Below are positions 32,491 to 42,078 of a stretch of 57,187 nucleotides of DNA, one piece after another; positions within the stretch are counted from its first letter, which is position 1, and each line of letters opens with the position of its first letter. Below the pieces are notes generated by a model. The model was not told where the DNA came from. It searched no databases and saw only the letters and a program-made list of their open reading frames with translations. The stretch covers positions 1 through 57,187 of the forward strand of contig PCXA01000009.1 in NCBI GenBank assembly GCA_002796325.1. The letters are read 5' to 3'. Position numbers and translations under genes: made by a program. This DNA is from Deltaproteobacteria bacterium CG11_big_fil_rev_8_21_14_0_20_47_16 (lineage in GTDB: Bacteria > UBA10199 > GCA-002796325 > 1-14-0-20-47-16).

Positions 32491-33055
32491 ATTCTATCAA
32501 CTATATCTTCATGATACTGCACAGCTTCTGGAAGCAGTGTCGGCAACTACCAAAAATTTCGATAATTTGGAGTTATCCGAAGCGTTTCAGTCGACTTTTC
32601 TGTTGTTTAATGAGTGTCGACAAAGGGGTAACAAAATTTTCTATATTGGAAATGGTGGGAGCTCAACAATTGCCAGCCATATTGCGACCGATGCTTGGAA
32701 ATGTGCTGGCTTGAAGGCGCAGACATTCAATGATGCTGCAGGGTTGACTTGTATCGGGAATGATGATGGTTTTGAGCATGTTTTTGCTGCTCCGTTGCGT
32801 ATCCTTGGAAATCCGGGGGATATTCTTGTGGCGATTAGCAGTTCTGGTGCCTCTCCAGACATATTGAAGGCAGTTGAGGTGGCTCAGGAAAAGAAAATTG
32901 CAGTAATCACGTATTCTGGTTTTGATGAAAAGAATCCGCTGCGGTTGATGGGAGTAATTAATTTTTATGTACCATCTCGGCGATATGGACACGTTGAAAT
33001 TGCACATTTAGCGTTGTGTCACGCAATTTTAGACCGTTTTGCATTGGAGCAGTGA
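32483..33055 (+). CDS. SIS-domain sugar isomerase (GmhA-like)
   Basis: This 190-residue SIS protein has 'IGNGGSSTIASHIATDAWK' (phosphosugar-binding loop) and 'ISSSGASPDIL', matching sedoheptulose-7-phosphate isomerases of the GmhA/DiaA group. It would make a heptose 7-phosphate or bind a ketose phosphate in the cytosol. It overlaps the preceding gene by 8 bases and is followed two bases later by a radical SAM gene. A second SIS protein lies at 47929. With kinases and nucleotidyltransferases in the same operon, a heptose pathway is plausible. Confidence 0.82.
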   Translation: MDKFYQLYLHDTAQLLEAVSATTKNFDNLELSEAFQSTFLLFNECRQRGNKIFYIGNGGSSTIASHIATDAWKCAGLKAQTFNDAAGLTCIGNDDGFEHVFAAPLRILGNPGDILVAISSSGASPDILKAVEVAQEKKIAVITYSGFDEKNPLRLMGVINFYVPSRRYGHVEIAHLALCHAILDRFALEQ

Positions 33056-33056
33056 T

Positions 33057-34145
33057 ATGGATCAATATAACATAGATGGCCAAAAATTAGCATTTCATCC
33101 AGAGCGTGTTGCGCAATGGGTGGCTGCCGGAGATGATTGGGAAAAGGCTAAAAAAGTATATCCAATTTATATCGAAATTTCTCCTGTGGGCGCATGTAAC
33201 CATCGCTGCACATTTTGTGCTGTAGATTACATTGGTTATCAAAATCGATCGATTGAAACAAATCTACTCAAACAGCGTCTTTCTGAAATGGCAGAGCTCG
33301 GTGTAAAAAGTATTATGTATGCAGGTGAAGGTGAACCCATGCTACATAAAAACATTGCAGAACTCACAGTTCATGCAGCCAATGCGGGACTGGATGTTGC
33401 CTTTACAACAAATGCAACTGCATTAACGCAGCGTTTTTGTGAAGAAGCTTTGGGATCTGTAACATGGCTGAAGGCAAGCGTGAATGCTGGCAGTGCCGAA
33501 TCATACGCTAAAATTCACAGAACAAACGAGCGCGACTTTGAGCGTGTTTTTGAAAATTTGGCACGTGCGAGCACTATTCGTCGCGAGCGCAACCTTTCTT
33601 GTACTTTGGGAGTGCAGATGGTCTTGTTGCCAGAAAATAAACATGAAGCAGTAACATTGGCCAAGCGAGCACGCGATATTGGGCTCGACTATGTTGTGAT
33701 TAAACCATATTCTCAGCATTTGATGAGTGTGACTCAGCAATATTCTGACATTGATTATAGAGAGTTTATTAACCTGGATGCGGAGCTTGATGGATTAACC
33801 ACAGATACGTTCAATGTTGTATTTCGATCACATACAATGAAGAAGTTGGGTGCCGAGCGAAATTATAAAACTTGCCAGGCCACACCATCTTTTTGGGCAT
33901 ATATAATGGCCAATGGCGATGTGTATTCTTGTTCAGCATATTTGCAGGATCCACGGTTCATGTTGGGTAATATTGAAAAGCAGCCATTCCAAGAGGTTTG
34001 GGAAGGTGAGATTCGCCGTCAGAATTTTTATTATGTACGTAAGGATCTTAATATATCCGAATGTCGGAAAAACTGTCGCATGGACGAAGTAAATCGCTAT
34101 CTATGGAACGTCGTTACTCCTGTTCCCCACAAAAACTTTATCTAA
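33057..34145 (+). CDS. radical SAM/SPASM enzyme (copy 1)
   Basis: This 362-residue protein has the radical SAM cluster motif C47-x3-C51-x2-C54 ('ACNHRCTFC'), a 'YAGEGEPMLHKN' SAM-binding stretch and a C-terminal SPASM-like cysteine set ('YSCSAYLQ', 'SECRKNCRMDE') for one or more auxiliary [4Fe-4S] clusters. Such enzymes perform radical chemistry on peptides or sugars. It shares its start ('DGxKL'), core and ending ('NFI' before the stop) with the 36515 protein, so the two are paralogues. The substrate is unknown; a sugar intermediate is likely from context. Confidence 0.85.
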   Translation: MDQYNIDGQKLAFHPERVAQWVAAGDDWEKAKKVYPIYIEISPVGACNHRCTFCAVDYIGYQNRSIETNLLKQRLSEMAELGVKSIMYAGEGEPMLHKNIAELTVHAANAGLDVAFTTNATALTQRFCEEALGSVTWLKASVNAGSAESYAKIHRTNERDFERVFENLARASTIRRERNLSCTLGVQMVLLPENKHEAVTLAKRARDIGLDYVVIKPYSQHLMSVTQQYSDIDYREFINLDAELDGLTTDTFNVVFRSHTMKKLGAERNYKTCQATPSFWAYIMANGDVYSCSAYLQDPRFMLGNIEKQPFQEVWEGEIRRQNFYYVRKDLNISECRKNCRMDEVNRYLWNVVTPVPHKNFI

Positions 34146-34148
34146 ACT

Positions 34149-35678
34149 ATGAATTCAGTAAGACAAAAAATACTCTCTCTTGAAGAGCTGGCAACAAAAG
34201 TTGCTCAGGTGCGTAATTCTGGTCAAAAAACAGTCTTATGCCATGGCGTTTTTGATTTAATTCACCCAGGACATATTCGACATCTTGAATCAGCACGACG
34301 AGAAGGTGATGTGTTAATTGTGTCGCTTACCGCTGATGCAATGGTAAATCGTGGACCGGGACGACCAGTGTTTAATGAAAGGCTGCGCGCTGAGACAATT
34401 GCAGCGCTAGAATGCGTTGATTATGTTGTGGTGTGCCGTCATCCAACTGCTGTTTCGATCATTAATGAATTACAGCCAAATGTGTATGTCAAGGGACCCG
34501 ACTATGCGGAGCCAGATAAAAATGCAGAAGGGAACATTAGGCTTGAAATGGAAGCGGCCAAAAAGGTGGGTGGACGGATTCACTTCACTGAAGAGCTGCT
34601 TTTTAGTTCGACGCAGCTACTAAACGATTACTTTAGTATCTACCCACCTCAGACAGAAAACTTTTTGAATGAATTTAAGCAGAAGTTTACTGCAGATGAT
34701 ATTATTGAACGATTTGAGTCGCTCAGAAATTTGCGGGTTCTTGTGGTGGGGGAAGTTATTGTTGATGAGTATCACTATTGCAAAGGCATTGGGAAATCTC
34801 CAAAAGATTCTATTATTGTATCAAAGCACATTTCAGATGAATCCTTTGGTGGTGGTAGTATTGCTTGTGCTAACCATTTAGCTGAATATTGCAATGAAGT
34901 GCACTTGCTTTCAGTTGTTGGGGGTGTTGAATCTCGAGAGGATGTAATTGAAGAATGTTTAAATCCACGAGTAAAGAGACATTTCTTTAAGGATCCTGGA
35001 GCTTGTACAATTGTGAAGCGCCGTTATGTGGATCCTGACTTCATGCATAAGCTGTTCGAAATTTGTTATCTGCCCAATCCCAAACTTGAAGAAGCGGTTG
35101 AAAGGGAAATAATTGATTACTTGTCTACGGCAGCGTCTGAATTTGACATGGTTTTGGTGACGGACTTTGGTCATGGGATGCTATCCGAGAATGTTATTAA
35201 GACGCTTACCAAGACAGCCAAGTTCCTTGCTGTCAATACCCAAACAAACAGTGCCAACACCGGCTATAATGTAATTACAAAATATCCACGCGCGGATTAT
35301 GTTTGTATTGATGAACCCGAACTGCGACTCGCCACCTATGATCGTATTGGCCCGCTGGAACCCTTGGTAAAGCAGGTAGTAGAAAAGACAGGGGCATCTC
35401 GTGTTACAATTACGCGGGGTCACAATGGGGCGCTGACATATAGAACTGGGGATCATTTTCATGAAACCCCCATATTTTCGACGCGAATTGTTGACCGTAC
35501 TGGGGCGGGTGATGCATTTTTGTCGGTAACAGCGCCATGTGTGGCGGCAGAATTTCCAATGGAACTTATCGGATTTATCGGAAACGCAGTGGGGGCAATG
35601 GCTGTGCAAATTGTGTGTAACCGATCGCCTGTTAAGCGGGAGTTACTCTTTAAATTTATTCAGGGATTGCTTAAATAA
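34149..35678 (+). CDS. bifunctional nucleotidyltransferase-PfkB kinase, reversed HldE order
   Basis: This 509-residue protein has an N-terminal nucleotidyltransferase (about 1-165: 'CHGVFDLIHPGHIRHLE', 'VYVKGPDY', 'LFSSTQLLN'). The C-terminal part is a PfkB kinase (about 195-505: 'VLVVGEVIVDEYHYC', 'GGGSIACANHLAEYC', 'DRTGAGDAFLSV' near 449). E. coli HldE has the kinase first and the transferase second; here the order is reversed. It would phosphorylate and then activate a sugar phosphate. A separate split version of the pair is encoded at 17069 and 17955. The sugar is unknown. Confidence 0.85.
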   Translation: MNSVRQKILSLEELATKVAQVRNSGQKTVLCHGVFDLIHPGHIRHLESARREGDVLIVSLTADAMVNRGPGRPVFNERLRAETIAALECVDYVVVCRHPTAVSIINELQPNVYVKGPDYAEPDKNAEGNIRLEMEAAKKVGGRIHFTEELLFSSTQLLNDYFSIYPPQTENFLNEFKQKFTADDIIERFESLRNLRVLVVGEVIVDEYHYCKGIGKSPKDSIIVSKHISDESFGGGSIACANHLAEYCNEVHLLSVVGGVESREDVIEECLNPRVKRHFFKDPGACTIVKRRYVDPDFMHKLFEICYLPNPKLEEAVEREIIDYLSTAASEFDMVLVTDFGHGMLSENVIKTLTKTAKFLAVNTQTNSANTGYNVITKYPRADYVCIDEPELRLATYDRIGPLEPLVKQVVEKTGASRVTITRGHNGALTYRTGDHFHETPIFSTRIVDRTGAGDAFLSVTAPCVAAEFPMELIGFIGNAVGAMAVQIVCNRSPVKRELLFKFIQGLLK

Positions 35679-35727
35679 TAGCCAGAATTGGATTGACAAA
35701 CTAACCATTAATGAAAGGTAGTGTTTT

Positions 35728-36504
35728 ATGGACGCAACCGCACCATTTCGTGAGCAACAGCTGCAATCATCCCAGGATAACCTGCAAATTAGCCGACTTC
35801 AGGACTATATTGAGGCGAGTCCAGGGTCGTTATTTACCAAATTTGATAATTTTCCGAAATATGTACAGCGTTCAGCACTATCCCGATTTTTAGTCCGATA
35901 TGAATTGTTTAAAATGCAGTTGGAAGTGGCGGGTTCAATCGTGGATATTGGTGTGGGTCGCGGTGCAAGTCTGATGACATGGGCTCAGCTATCGGCGATG
36001 TTTGAACCTGTGAATTACACTCGAGAAGTGATCGGGTTTGATACCTTTAGTGGTATTGTGTCCATGGCTGAAGAAGATAATAGCCAACACAACCAAAATA
36101 GTAACTTGGCTCGTGAAGGTGGTTTTAAGACTGAAGCAGGTGTTTATGAAGATCTGCAAAAGGCCGTTGAAGTGTACGATATTACACGCCCCTTGAACCA
36201 TATTCCTAAGGTTACGATGGTTAAGGGTGACGTTGCCAAGACATTGCCAGGCTTTTTGGAGCAGAACCCTCATCTGGTAGTGTCTCTGTTAAATTTAGAT
36301 GCCGACTTGTTTGAACCAACAAAGGTTGGCTTGGACTACTTGGAGCCCCGCATGCCCAAGGGTGCCATTGTGATCTTTGACGAGCTTAATGTGAAGTGCT
36401 ATCCCGGTGAAACAGTTGCTGTGATGAAAACATTGGGTTTAGGTGCTCTACAAATTAAACGTTTCCCATGGGCCACAACCATAGCGTATGCAGTAAAGCA
36501 ATAA
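35728..36504 (+). CDS. TylF/MycF-type O-methyltransferase
   Basis: This 258-residue protein matches the macrocin O-methyltransferase group: 'SIVDIGVGRGASLMTWAQL' (SAM-binding loop), 'VIGFDTFSGI', 'LLNLDADLFEPTKVGLDYL' and 'GAIVIFDELNVKCYPGE' with the metal-binding Asp residues. These enzymes methylate sugar hydroxyls in a metal-dependent way. The gene lies between the two radical SAM paralogues, separated by 10 bases from the second, so it likely modifies the same unusual sugar. The ATG follows GAAAGG. Confidence 0.8.
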   Translation: MDATAPFREQQLQSSQDNLQISRLQDYIEASPGSLFTKFDNFPKYVQRSALSRFLVRYELFKMQLEVAGSIVDIGVGRGASLMTWAQLSAMFEPVNYTREVIGFDTFSGIVSMAEEDNSQHNQNSNLAREGGFKTEAGVYEDLQKAVEVYDITRPLNHIPKVTMVKGDVAKTLPGFLEQNPHLVVSLLNLDADLFEPTKVGLDYLEPRMPKGAIVIFDELNVKCYPGETVAVMKTLGLGALQIKRFPWATTIAYAVKQ

Positions 36505-36514
36505 GGAGCAACTT

Positions 36515-37579
36515 ATGAAAGACCAATTATACATGGATGGCACCAAGCTTGATCGTCACGTAGAAGAAGTGGCCAAGTGGAAAGCGGGCGAGTGGTTTGC
36601 ACCAATTCACATGGAAATTAGTCCTTCTAAGATTTGTAATCAAGATTGTAGCTTTTGTTATATTGATTGGAGTCACGGCTCCATTAATATGCCTGAAAAA
36701 ATGCTCATTGATTTGATTCGTGATGGCAAACGCATTGGAATGAAAAGCGCTTTGATTGCAGGTGAAGGTGAACCAACTGTGAATAAGGCTTACATTAAAG
36801 CGATTGAAGTTGCAGGTGAGGTTGGATTGGATGTGGCTTTGAATTCAAATGCTACACTATTCGACGAAGAAGCGCTGGAGCGCATTTTACCCCACTTGTC
36901 ATGGATGCGTATCAGCGTACAATCCGCAGATCCCAATTTATACGCTAAAATTCATAATTCGACCCCAGCTCACTTTGAACGTATGGTGAACAATGTTCGT
37001 CTTGCCGCTCAAATTAAGCGCAAGAAGGGCTACAAATGTACAATTGGTATGCAGCAGGTGCTTTTAAAGGAAAATGGCCATGATGTTGCAAACTTAGCGA
37101 CTTTGGCCAAAGAAGTTGGTGCAGACTATTATGTTTTGAAACCATGCCACGTGCACGAGCTTAATAAGCATGACTATCAAACTGAAGATGACTTGGTAGA
37201 AAAGCACATGGATGTATTGAAGCAGGCAGAAAAGCTAAACGACGATAAGTTTAAAGCAGTTGTCCGATGGAACTTTTTGTCTGAGAAAAAGCGAACATAT
37301 AATCGTTGTTTGGCATTACCATTTATTATTCAAATTGGTGCAAATGGTGATGTTTATACATGTTACCCGTGGGCTAATAAAAAGGAACATTGCTATGGGT
37401 CGTTGCGTACTGCGGGTATTGAGGAAATTGTGAAGTCGGAAAATTTCAAAAAGACCTGTGGATGGGTTGAAAACAATGTTAATGTACACAACTGTATGTT
37501 GCCATGTCGGCAACATAATGCGAACAATTACCTGTGGTGGTTAACAGAAGAAGAACCTCGCCATAATAATTTTATCTAA
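36515..37579 (+). CDS. radical SAM/SPASM enzyme (copy 2)
   Basis: This 354-residue protein has the C41-x3-C45-x2-C48 motif ('ICNQDCSFC'), 'IAGEGEPTVNKA', 'MRISVQSADPNLYAKIH' and a SPASM-like tail ('YTCYPW', 'KTCGWVE', 'NCMLPCRQH'). It is related to the 33057 protein along its whole length, including the 'QxVLLxEN' segment and the 'NNFI' ending. AAGGAGCAACTT precedes its ATG. Two related radical SAM enzymes may perform successive steps on one substrate, or act on two sugars. The reaction is unknown. Confidence 0.85.
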   Translation: MKDQLYMDGTKLDRHVEEVAKWKAGEWFAPIHMEISPSKICNQDCSFCYIDWSHGSINMPEKMLIDLIRDGKRIGMKSALIAGEGEPTVNKAYIKAIEVAGEVGLDVALNSNATLFDEEALERILPHLSWMRISVQSADPNLYAKIHNSTPAHFERMVNNVRLAAQIKRKKGYKCTIGMQQVLLKENGHDVANLATLAKEVGADYYVLKPCHVHELNKHDYQTEDDLVEKHMDVLKQAEKLNDDKFKAVVRWNFLSEKKRTYNRCLALPFIIQIGANGDVYTCYPWANKKEHCYGSLRTAGIEEIVKSENFKKTCGWVENNVNVHNCMLPCRQHNANNYLWWLTEEEPRHNNFI

Positions 37580-37583
37580 TCTC

Positions 37584-38303
37584 GTGATGACAGACAGCTT
37601 ATCCGTACAATTATCTATAGTTATTCCTGCATTAAATGAAGAAAAGTGTCTGGCAGATGCTGTAGCAACTGCGCGTCAGGCTGCGGCTCAGGCTGGCGTT
37701 TCTTGTGAAGTGATTGTGGTGAACGATGGTAGTACGGATAATACAGGAAAGTTGGCTGCCCAGCATGCTGATCGGGTTATCCATCATGCATCACCAATAG
37801 GTTTAGGTGGTAGTTTCTCTGAGGGGATTGCTGCGGCAAAAGGGCAATATGTTGTGATGGTTCCGGGTGATAATGAAGTAGAGGGTGATGCGATCCAGGC
37901 ATTATTTACGCAATTTAATAACGCAGACATTGTGACGCTTTATCCTGTAAATCCCCAAGTGCGTCGTTGGTATCGCCAATGGATTTCAACATTCTTTAAT
38001 GGGCTGGTTCGCTGGAGTTCTGGTGTGGCATTAAAATATTATAATGGTCCCACCATGTACCGCACTCAATTGGTTCAAGCATGTTTGCCGGTATCAGCGG
38101 GTTTTGGCTATAATGCGGAGTTGTTAATTACATTAATTCGTGGTGGCGCCTCTTTTTGTGAAATTCCAATGCATATCAAATTTCAAGCCGGCCGACGTAG
38201 TCGTGCATGGCGATTTTCAAATTGGTTTCAAGTTGGTGCCACACTATTTAAACTGTTCTTAAGCCGATTTTTTAAAGGTCTTCCTAAAAAAGTGTCTGTA
38301 TAA
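37584..38303 (+). CDS. family 2 glycosyltransferase
   Basis: This 239-residue GT-A glycosyltransferase has 'LSIVIPALNEEKCLADAV', 'VNDGSTDNTGKLA' and 'YVVMVPGDNEVEGD', the last supplying the DxD-like metal site. It resembles polyprenyl-phosphate mannose/glucose synthases (DPM1-like), which would load the donors used by the GT-C membrane enzymes of this operon; this link is inference. The start is a GTG immediately followed by an ATG at 37587, and either could serve. No membrane tail is present. Confidence 0.82.
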   Translation: MMTDSLSVQLSIVIPALNEEKCLADAVATARQAAAQAGVSCEVIVVNDGSTDNTGKLAAQHADRVIHHASPIGLGGSFSEGIAAAKGQYVVMVPGDNEVEGDAIQALFTQFNNADIVTLYPVNPQVRRWYRQWISTFFNGLVRWSSGVALKYYNGPTMYRTQLVQACLPVSAGFGYNAELLITLIRGGASFCEIPMHIKFQAGRRSRAWRFSNWFQVGATLFKLFLSRFFKGLPKKVSV

Positions 38304-38318
38304 ATGAGGAATAAACCG

Positions 38319-39323
38319 ATGCGATGTGTTGTTACGGGCGGCGCTGGCTTTATTGGGAGTCATTTAACAGAAATGCTCCTTCATGCAGGGCATACGGTAG
38401 TTGTAATAGATAACTGTGTTACTGGCCGCTGGAGCAACCTCCAGCAATTTCTAAATAGTCCTCAGCTTATTTGTCATGAATGTGATGTTGCCACACTAAA
38501 ACCTGAGTCGGAATTCTTTGATGGAGCGGATTGGGTATTTCACTTGGCAGCTCTAGCCGATATTGTGCCATCAATAGAGCGCCCCATTGATTATATTCGA
38601 ACTAACGTTAATGGTACTATGGCGGTGTTGGAAGCAAGTCGTCGTGTAAAAGTGAAGCGATTTGTCTATGCTGCATCTTCTTCTTGTTATGGAATTCCAG
38701 AACAATATCCGACACGCGAGACCTCAGAGATTCAGCCCCAATATCCCTATGCGCTTAGTAAATATTTGGGAGAAGAGTGTGTGTTGCACTGGGGAAAAGT
38801 TTATAAAATGCCTGTAGTGTCATTAAGATTTTTCAATGTTTATGGGCCGCGCGCTCGAACTTCAGGTACGTACGGCGCTGTTTTGGGTGTTTTTCTAGCT
38901 CAAAAATTGGCAGGGCAGCCATTTACAATTGTAGGAGATGGAAAGCAGTCTCGAGACTTCACTTATGTTACGGATGTAGCTGATGCTTTGTTTACAGCAG
39001 CAAGATCAGATAGTTCAGGTGAAGTATTTAATGTGGGTTCGGGAGAGCCACACTCAGTAAACGATTTGGTAAAATTGTTGGGTGGCCCTGTAACATATAT
39101 TCCCAAGCGTCCAGGTGAGCCAGATATGACATGGGCAGATATTTCAAAAATTCAGAAATTATTACACTGGAAGCCAAAGGTGAGCTTTTCGGAAGGTGTT
39201 CAAAGTGTTTTAAACGTCATTGATTACTGGAAGGATGCACCTGTGTGGTCACCAGAAAAAATTCAAAAGGCCACTGAAGGTTGGTTTAAATATTTATCTC
39301 CATCTGGGGAGAAAATTGTATGA
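38319..39323 (+). CDS. NAD-dependent sugar epimerase (UDP-glucose 4-epimerase-like)
   Basis: This 334-residue extended SDR has 'CVVTGGAGFIGSHLTEML', 'YAASSSCYGIP' (catalytic Ser), 'YALSKYLGEE' (YxxxK) and 'SLRFFNVYGPRARTSG'. It should interconvert C4 epimers of an NDP-hexose or NDP-hexosamine. The ATG at 38319 is preferred because TGAGGA lies ten bases upstream and the glycine loop is then at residue 6; an in-frame ATG at 38304 is an alternative. It overlaps the flippase gene by 4 bases. Confidence 0.84.
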   Translation: MRCVVTGGAGFIGSHLTEMLLHAGHTVVVIDNCVTGRWSNLQQFLNSPQLICHECDVATLKPESEFFDGADWVFHLAALADIVPSIERPIDYIRTNVNGTMAVLEASRRVKVKRFVYAASSSCYGIPEQYPTRETSEIQPQYPYALSKYLGEECVLHWGKVYKMPVVSLRFFNVYGPRARTSGTYGAVLGVFLAQKLAGQPFTIVGDGKQSRDFTYVTDVADALFTAARSDSSGEVFNVGSGEPHSVNDLVKLLGGPVTYIPKRPGEPDMTWADISKIQKLLHWKPKVSFSEGVQSVLNVIDYWKDAPVWSPEKIQKATEGWFKYLSPSGEKIV

Positions 39324-40642
39324 GTTTAGCACGTCATGCTAGTTCCATTCTGCTAACAAATACGGTTACAGAAGGGCTACAATTTCTATTAAAAATTATT
39401 GTTGCAGGATTGCTTGGACCCCAAACTTTTGGTGTTTATACCTTACTCCAATTGTTACCTCAGTATGCAGAGAAGTTTTTCAGATTTGGTGTAGATGATG
39501 GTGTGACATATTTGGCGGGCCGCGCGCGTGAGCGTGCAGGCCTGTTCTTTTTTAATGCACTAATTATTTTGTTTGTAGCTTCGCTTGCATCCATGATTTT
39601 AATTTGGTCCGCTCACTCCTCCTTTGTGAATTGGGTATTAAAGGGGAGCCATGTTAGTTTATTAACAATTGGCGTTACGCTGCTGCAAATTCCATCAGTA
39701 TTTTTAATTCGTGCTTCAACGAAGCGGTTAATGTTTTTGGAAGACATTAAGGCATATAATTTGTGGACTTATGGACCGCCACTATTGGCAGCGGTGGGTG
39801 TGGCTCTTGTTGCAGCATTTTCTCCCACAAACTTGTTTTTAATTATGGCTATTGTAACTTTGGCTATGGCGCTAGGTGCTACGGGAAGTGCACGTGCGGT
39901 CTATCGTTTGGAGCCAATGCAGTGTCATCTGGATAAGAAGGTTGTTTGGGAGCTGTTGCACTATGGACGCCGATTATATGTGCCTGGAATTATGAATTAT
40001 ATGCAATTCAGGGCAGATGTCCTGTTGCTTGGATTGTTTTTGAATCCTAAAGAAGTGGGAATTTATGCACTAGCAGCTGTTTTAGCTCAAATTGTATTTC
40101 GTCTCGCGAGCGTGGTCGCATCTTTGCTATATGCTAAAGCATCCAAAGAGTCTGAAGAGTATTCCTTAGTGATGGCGCTCAATGCATGTCGTTATACATT
40201 ATTGTGTAGTGCAATTATTTCAATTCCCGTGTTGCTGGCTGTTGAAGTTGGTGTAACATTTTTTATGCCAGCATATTTGTCCATGCTGGTACCTTTCTAT
40301 TGGTTGTTACCAGCGTGGTTAATTGTGGGAACGGGACATGTTTTACAGCATTATTATTATGGAATTGGTCAGCCCAGTGTCCCAACGAGAGCTATATCAA
40401 CAGCGGCAATAATTAATATTGTACTGAATGTTGTTCTGATTCCGCACATTGGCATTACAGGTGCTGCAATTTCATCGTTTGTTTCGTACTTATTATATTC
40501 AACTTGGTTAGTGATTGCGTTCCTGAGAAAAAACAAGACATCTTTGCAGGAGCTGATTTTGCCACGTAAGTCGGATTTCAAAATTCTAATTCAGTCACTT
40601 AGGTCGATACGCAGACCTGCTATAGAAGGTAAGGCGGCATGA
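39320..40642 (+). CDS. wzx: polysaccharide flippase (Wzx/MOP family)
   Basis: This 440-residue protein has about fourteen membrane helices evenly distributed, beginning 'SLARHASSILLTNTVTEGLQ' as in polysaccharide biosynthesis (MOP) transporters. It would flip undecaprenyl-diphosphate-linked repeat units to the periplasm. It overlaps the preceding gene by ATGA and the next by 4 bases. With Wzz, Wzi and a Wzy-like protein in the window, it defines a Wzx/Wzy-type pathway. Confidence 0.85.
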   Translation: MSLARHASSILLTNTVTEGLQFLLKIIVAGLLGPQTFGVYTLLQLLPQYAEKFFRFGVDDGVTYLAGRARERAGLFFFNALIILFVASLASMILIWSAHSSFVNWVLKGSHVSLLTIGVTLLQIPSVFLIRASTKRLMFLEDIKAYNLWTYGPPLLAAVGVALVAAFSPTNLFLIMAIVTLAMALGATGSARAVYRLEPMQCHLDKKVVWELLHYGRRLYVPGIMNYMQFRADVLLLGLFLNPKEVGIYALAAVLAQIVFRLASVVASLLYAKASKESEEYSLVMALNACRYTLLCSAIISIPVLLAVEVGVTFFMPAYLSMLVPFYWLLPAWLIVGTGHVLQHYYYGIGQPSVPTRAISTAAIINIVLNVVLIPHIGITGAAISSFVSYLLYSTWLVIAFLRKNKTSLQELILPRKSDFKILIQSLRSIRRPAIEGKAA

Positions 40643-42078
40643 AAAAATTACTATTAAGTCTTCCATATGGCATGTCAGCCCGAAATTTTCTAGGGTCGTC
40701 CGTCTTTTCCATGTTGCGACGCCATTTTCAGGTTGTCCTTGCTACGCCGCTTCATAAAGATCCTGCCTTTTGTGCTGAATTTAATCGGCAAGGTGTTGAG
40801 GTAGTCGACATACCAAAACCACCTATTGTGCCAATGCGCCTTTACCGCCACATGTTGGACATTATGGAAGGAGTACATTTTTCACGCAAAACACAAATTA
40901 AAACCCTTCAGATTTTAGAAAATTGCTTAAAGCGTGAACGGCCAGGCATTTATTATCGCAGAAAAATTATTGGAAGCATTCTCCTGGCAGTTCCAGGACT
41001 GTTTAAGTTTCTTAGGGGGATTCAAAATAAATTTATTGGCATGCCGTATTATGAAAAGCTTCTCGACGAAGTTCGTCCAGATGTCATATTTCAAACTCAC
41101 CCCTTATGTATTGATGAATTTCCGATGGCATTACATGCAAAGAAAGCTGGAATTCCAGTCGTGGCAATGCTGCATAGTTGGGATAATATTACGACAAAGA
41201 GCGGCATTCGCGTAGTAACATCCGATCGTCCAGGCCGCATGCTACCGATTATGTTCGATCATTTTTTGGTTTGGAATGAAGTGCAGAAAGCGGAATTGAT
41301 GCGATATTATGGTTATAGCGAAGCGCAAATTACAGTTACTGGCATGCCGCAGTTTGATTTTTATAAAACGTATCAATATTCATCCCGCGAAATTTTTTGT
41401 AAAAAGTGGGGGTTAGATCCAAAAAAGAAACTCATCGTATTTACCGCAGGAAGTCCAAAAATGCTGCCTAAGCAAAATGAGGTCATTGATATTTTAATTG
41501 ATAGTGTGATGACTGATAAATTTGGCCATTCTGCGCAATTACTTATTAGAACCCACCCAATGACAAAAATGGAATATCTGAAGGACAAGTTGAAGGAATC
41601 TTTTGTCCAGATTCAATATCCCAAAGCGGCATATGTTACCGATCGCATTACTTCAGGCTGGAACAACTCACATGACGACCAGAGTGAGTTTGCAGAGACG
41701 ATTCATCATGCAGATGTGGTGATTAATGTGGCGTCTACAGTGTGTTTAGATTGCGCTGCGTTGGACAAGCCTAGTATTTGCGTTGCATTTGATGGGCATA
41801 GCAATATGCCATACCATCAATCGATTGTTAAAAATTATGACTTCGATCATTTTTTGCCGATAATTAATTCAGGTGGAGTGCGAATAGCACGTTCTGCTGC
41901 TGAGCTTAGAGAGATGGTGAATAATTATATTGTGGACCCTTCCCTTGATAGTGAAGGGCGAGCCAAACTACGTGAAGTCGAATGTTATAGAGTAGATGGC
42001 AATTCAGCAGAGCGAGTCGCAGATGCGTTAGCGGCCTTTGCCTATGGAGCAGTTTCTCAGCGTGCAGTCGGAACCTAA
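40639..42078 (+). CDS. GT-B-fold glycosyl/glycerophosphotransferase-like protein
   Basis: This 479-residue cytosolic protein has a two-domain GT-B look: an N-terminal 'KKLLLSLPYGMSARNFLGS' strand-loop-helix, a linker near 'VVAMLHSWDNITTKSG', then 'KKLIVFTAGSPKMLPKQ' and 'DVVINVASTVCLDCAALDKP', the last like the nucleotide-binding end of CDP-glycerol glycerophosphotransferases and capsule transferases. It probably adds a unit to the repeat. The precise family is uncertain. It overlaps the flippase by 4 bases and the GT9 gene by about 40. Confidence 0.7.
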   Translation: MKKLLLSLPYGMSARNFLGSSVFSMLRRHFQVVLATPLHKDPAFCAEFNRQGVEVVDIPKPPIVPMRLYRHMLDIMEGVHFSRKTQIKTLQILENCLKRERPGIYYRRKIIGSILLAVPGLFKFLRGIQNKFIGMPYYEKLLDEVRPDVIFQTHPLCIDEFPMALHAKKAGIPVVAMLHSWDNITTKSGIRVVTSDRPGRMLPIMFDHFLVWNEVQKAELMRYYGYSEAQITVTGMPQFDFYKTYQYSSREIFCKKWGLDPKKKLIVFTAGSPKMLPKQNEVIDILIDSVMTDKFGHSAQLLIRTHPMTKMEYLKDKLKESFVQIQYPKAAYVTDRITSGWNNSHDDQSEFAETIHHADVVINVASTVCLDCAALDKPSICVAFDGHSNMPYHQSIVKNYDFDHFLPIINSGGVRIARSAAELREMVNNYIVDPSLDSEGRAKLREVECYRVDGNSAERVADALAAFAYGAVSQRAVGT

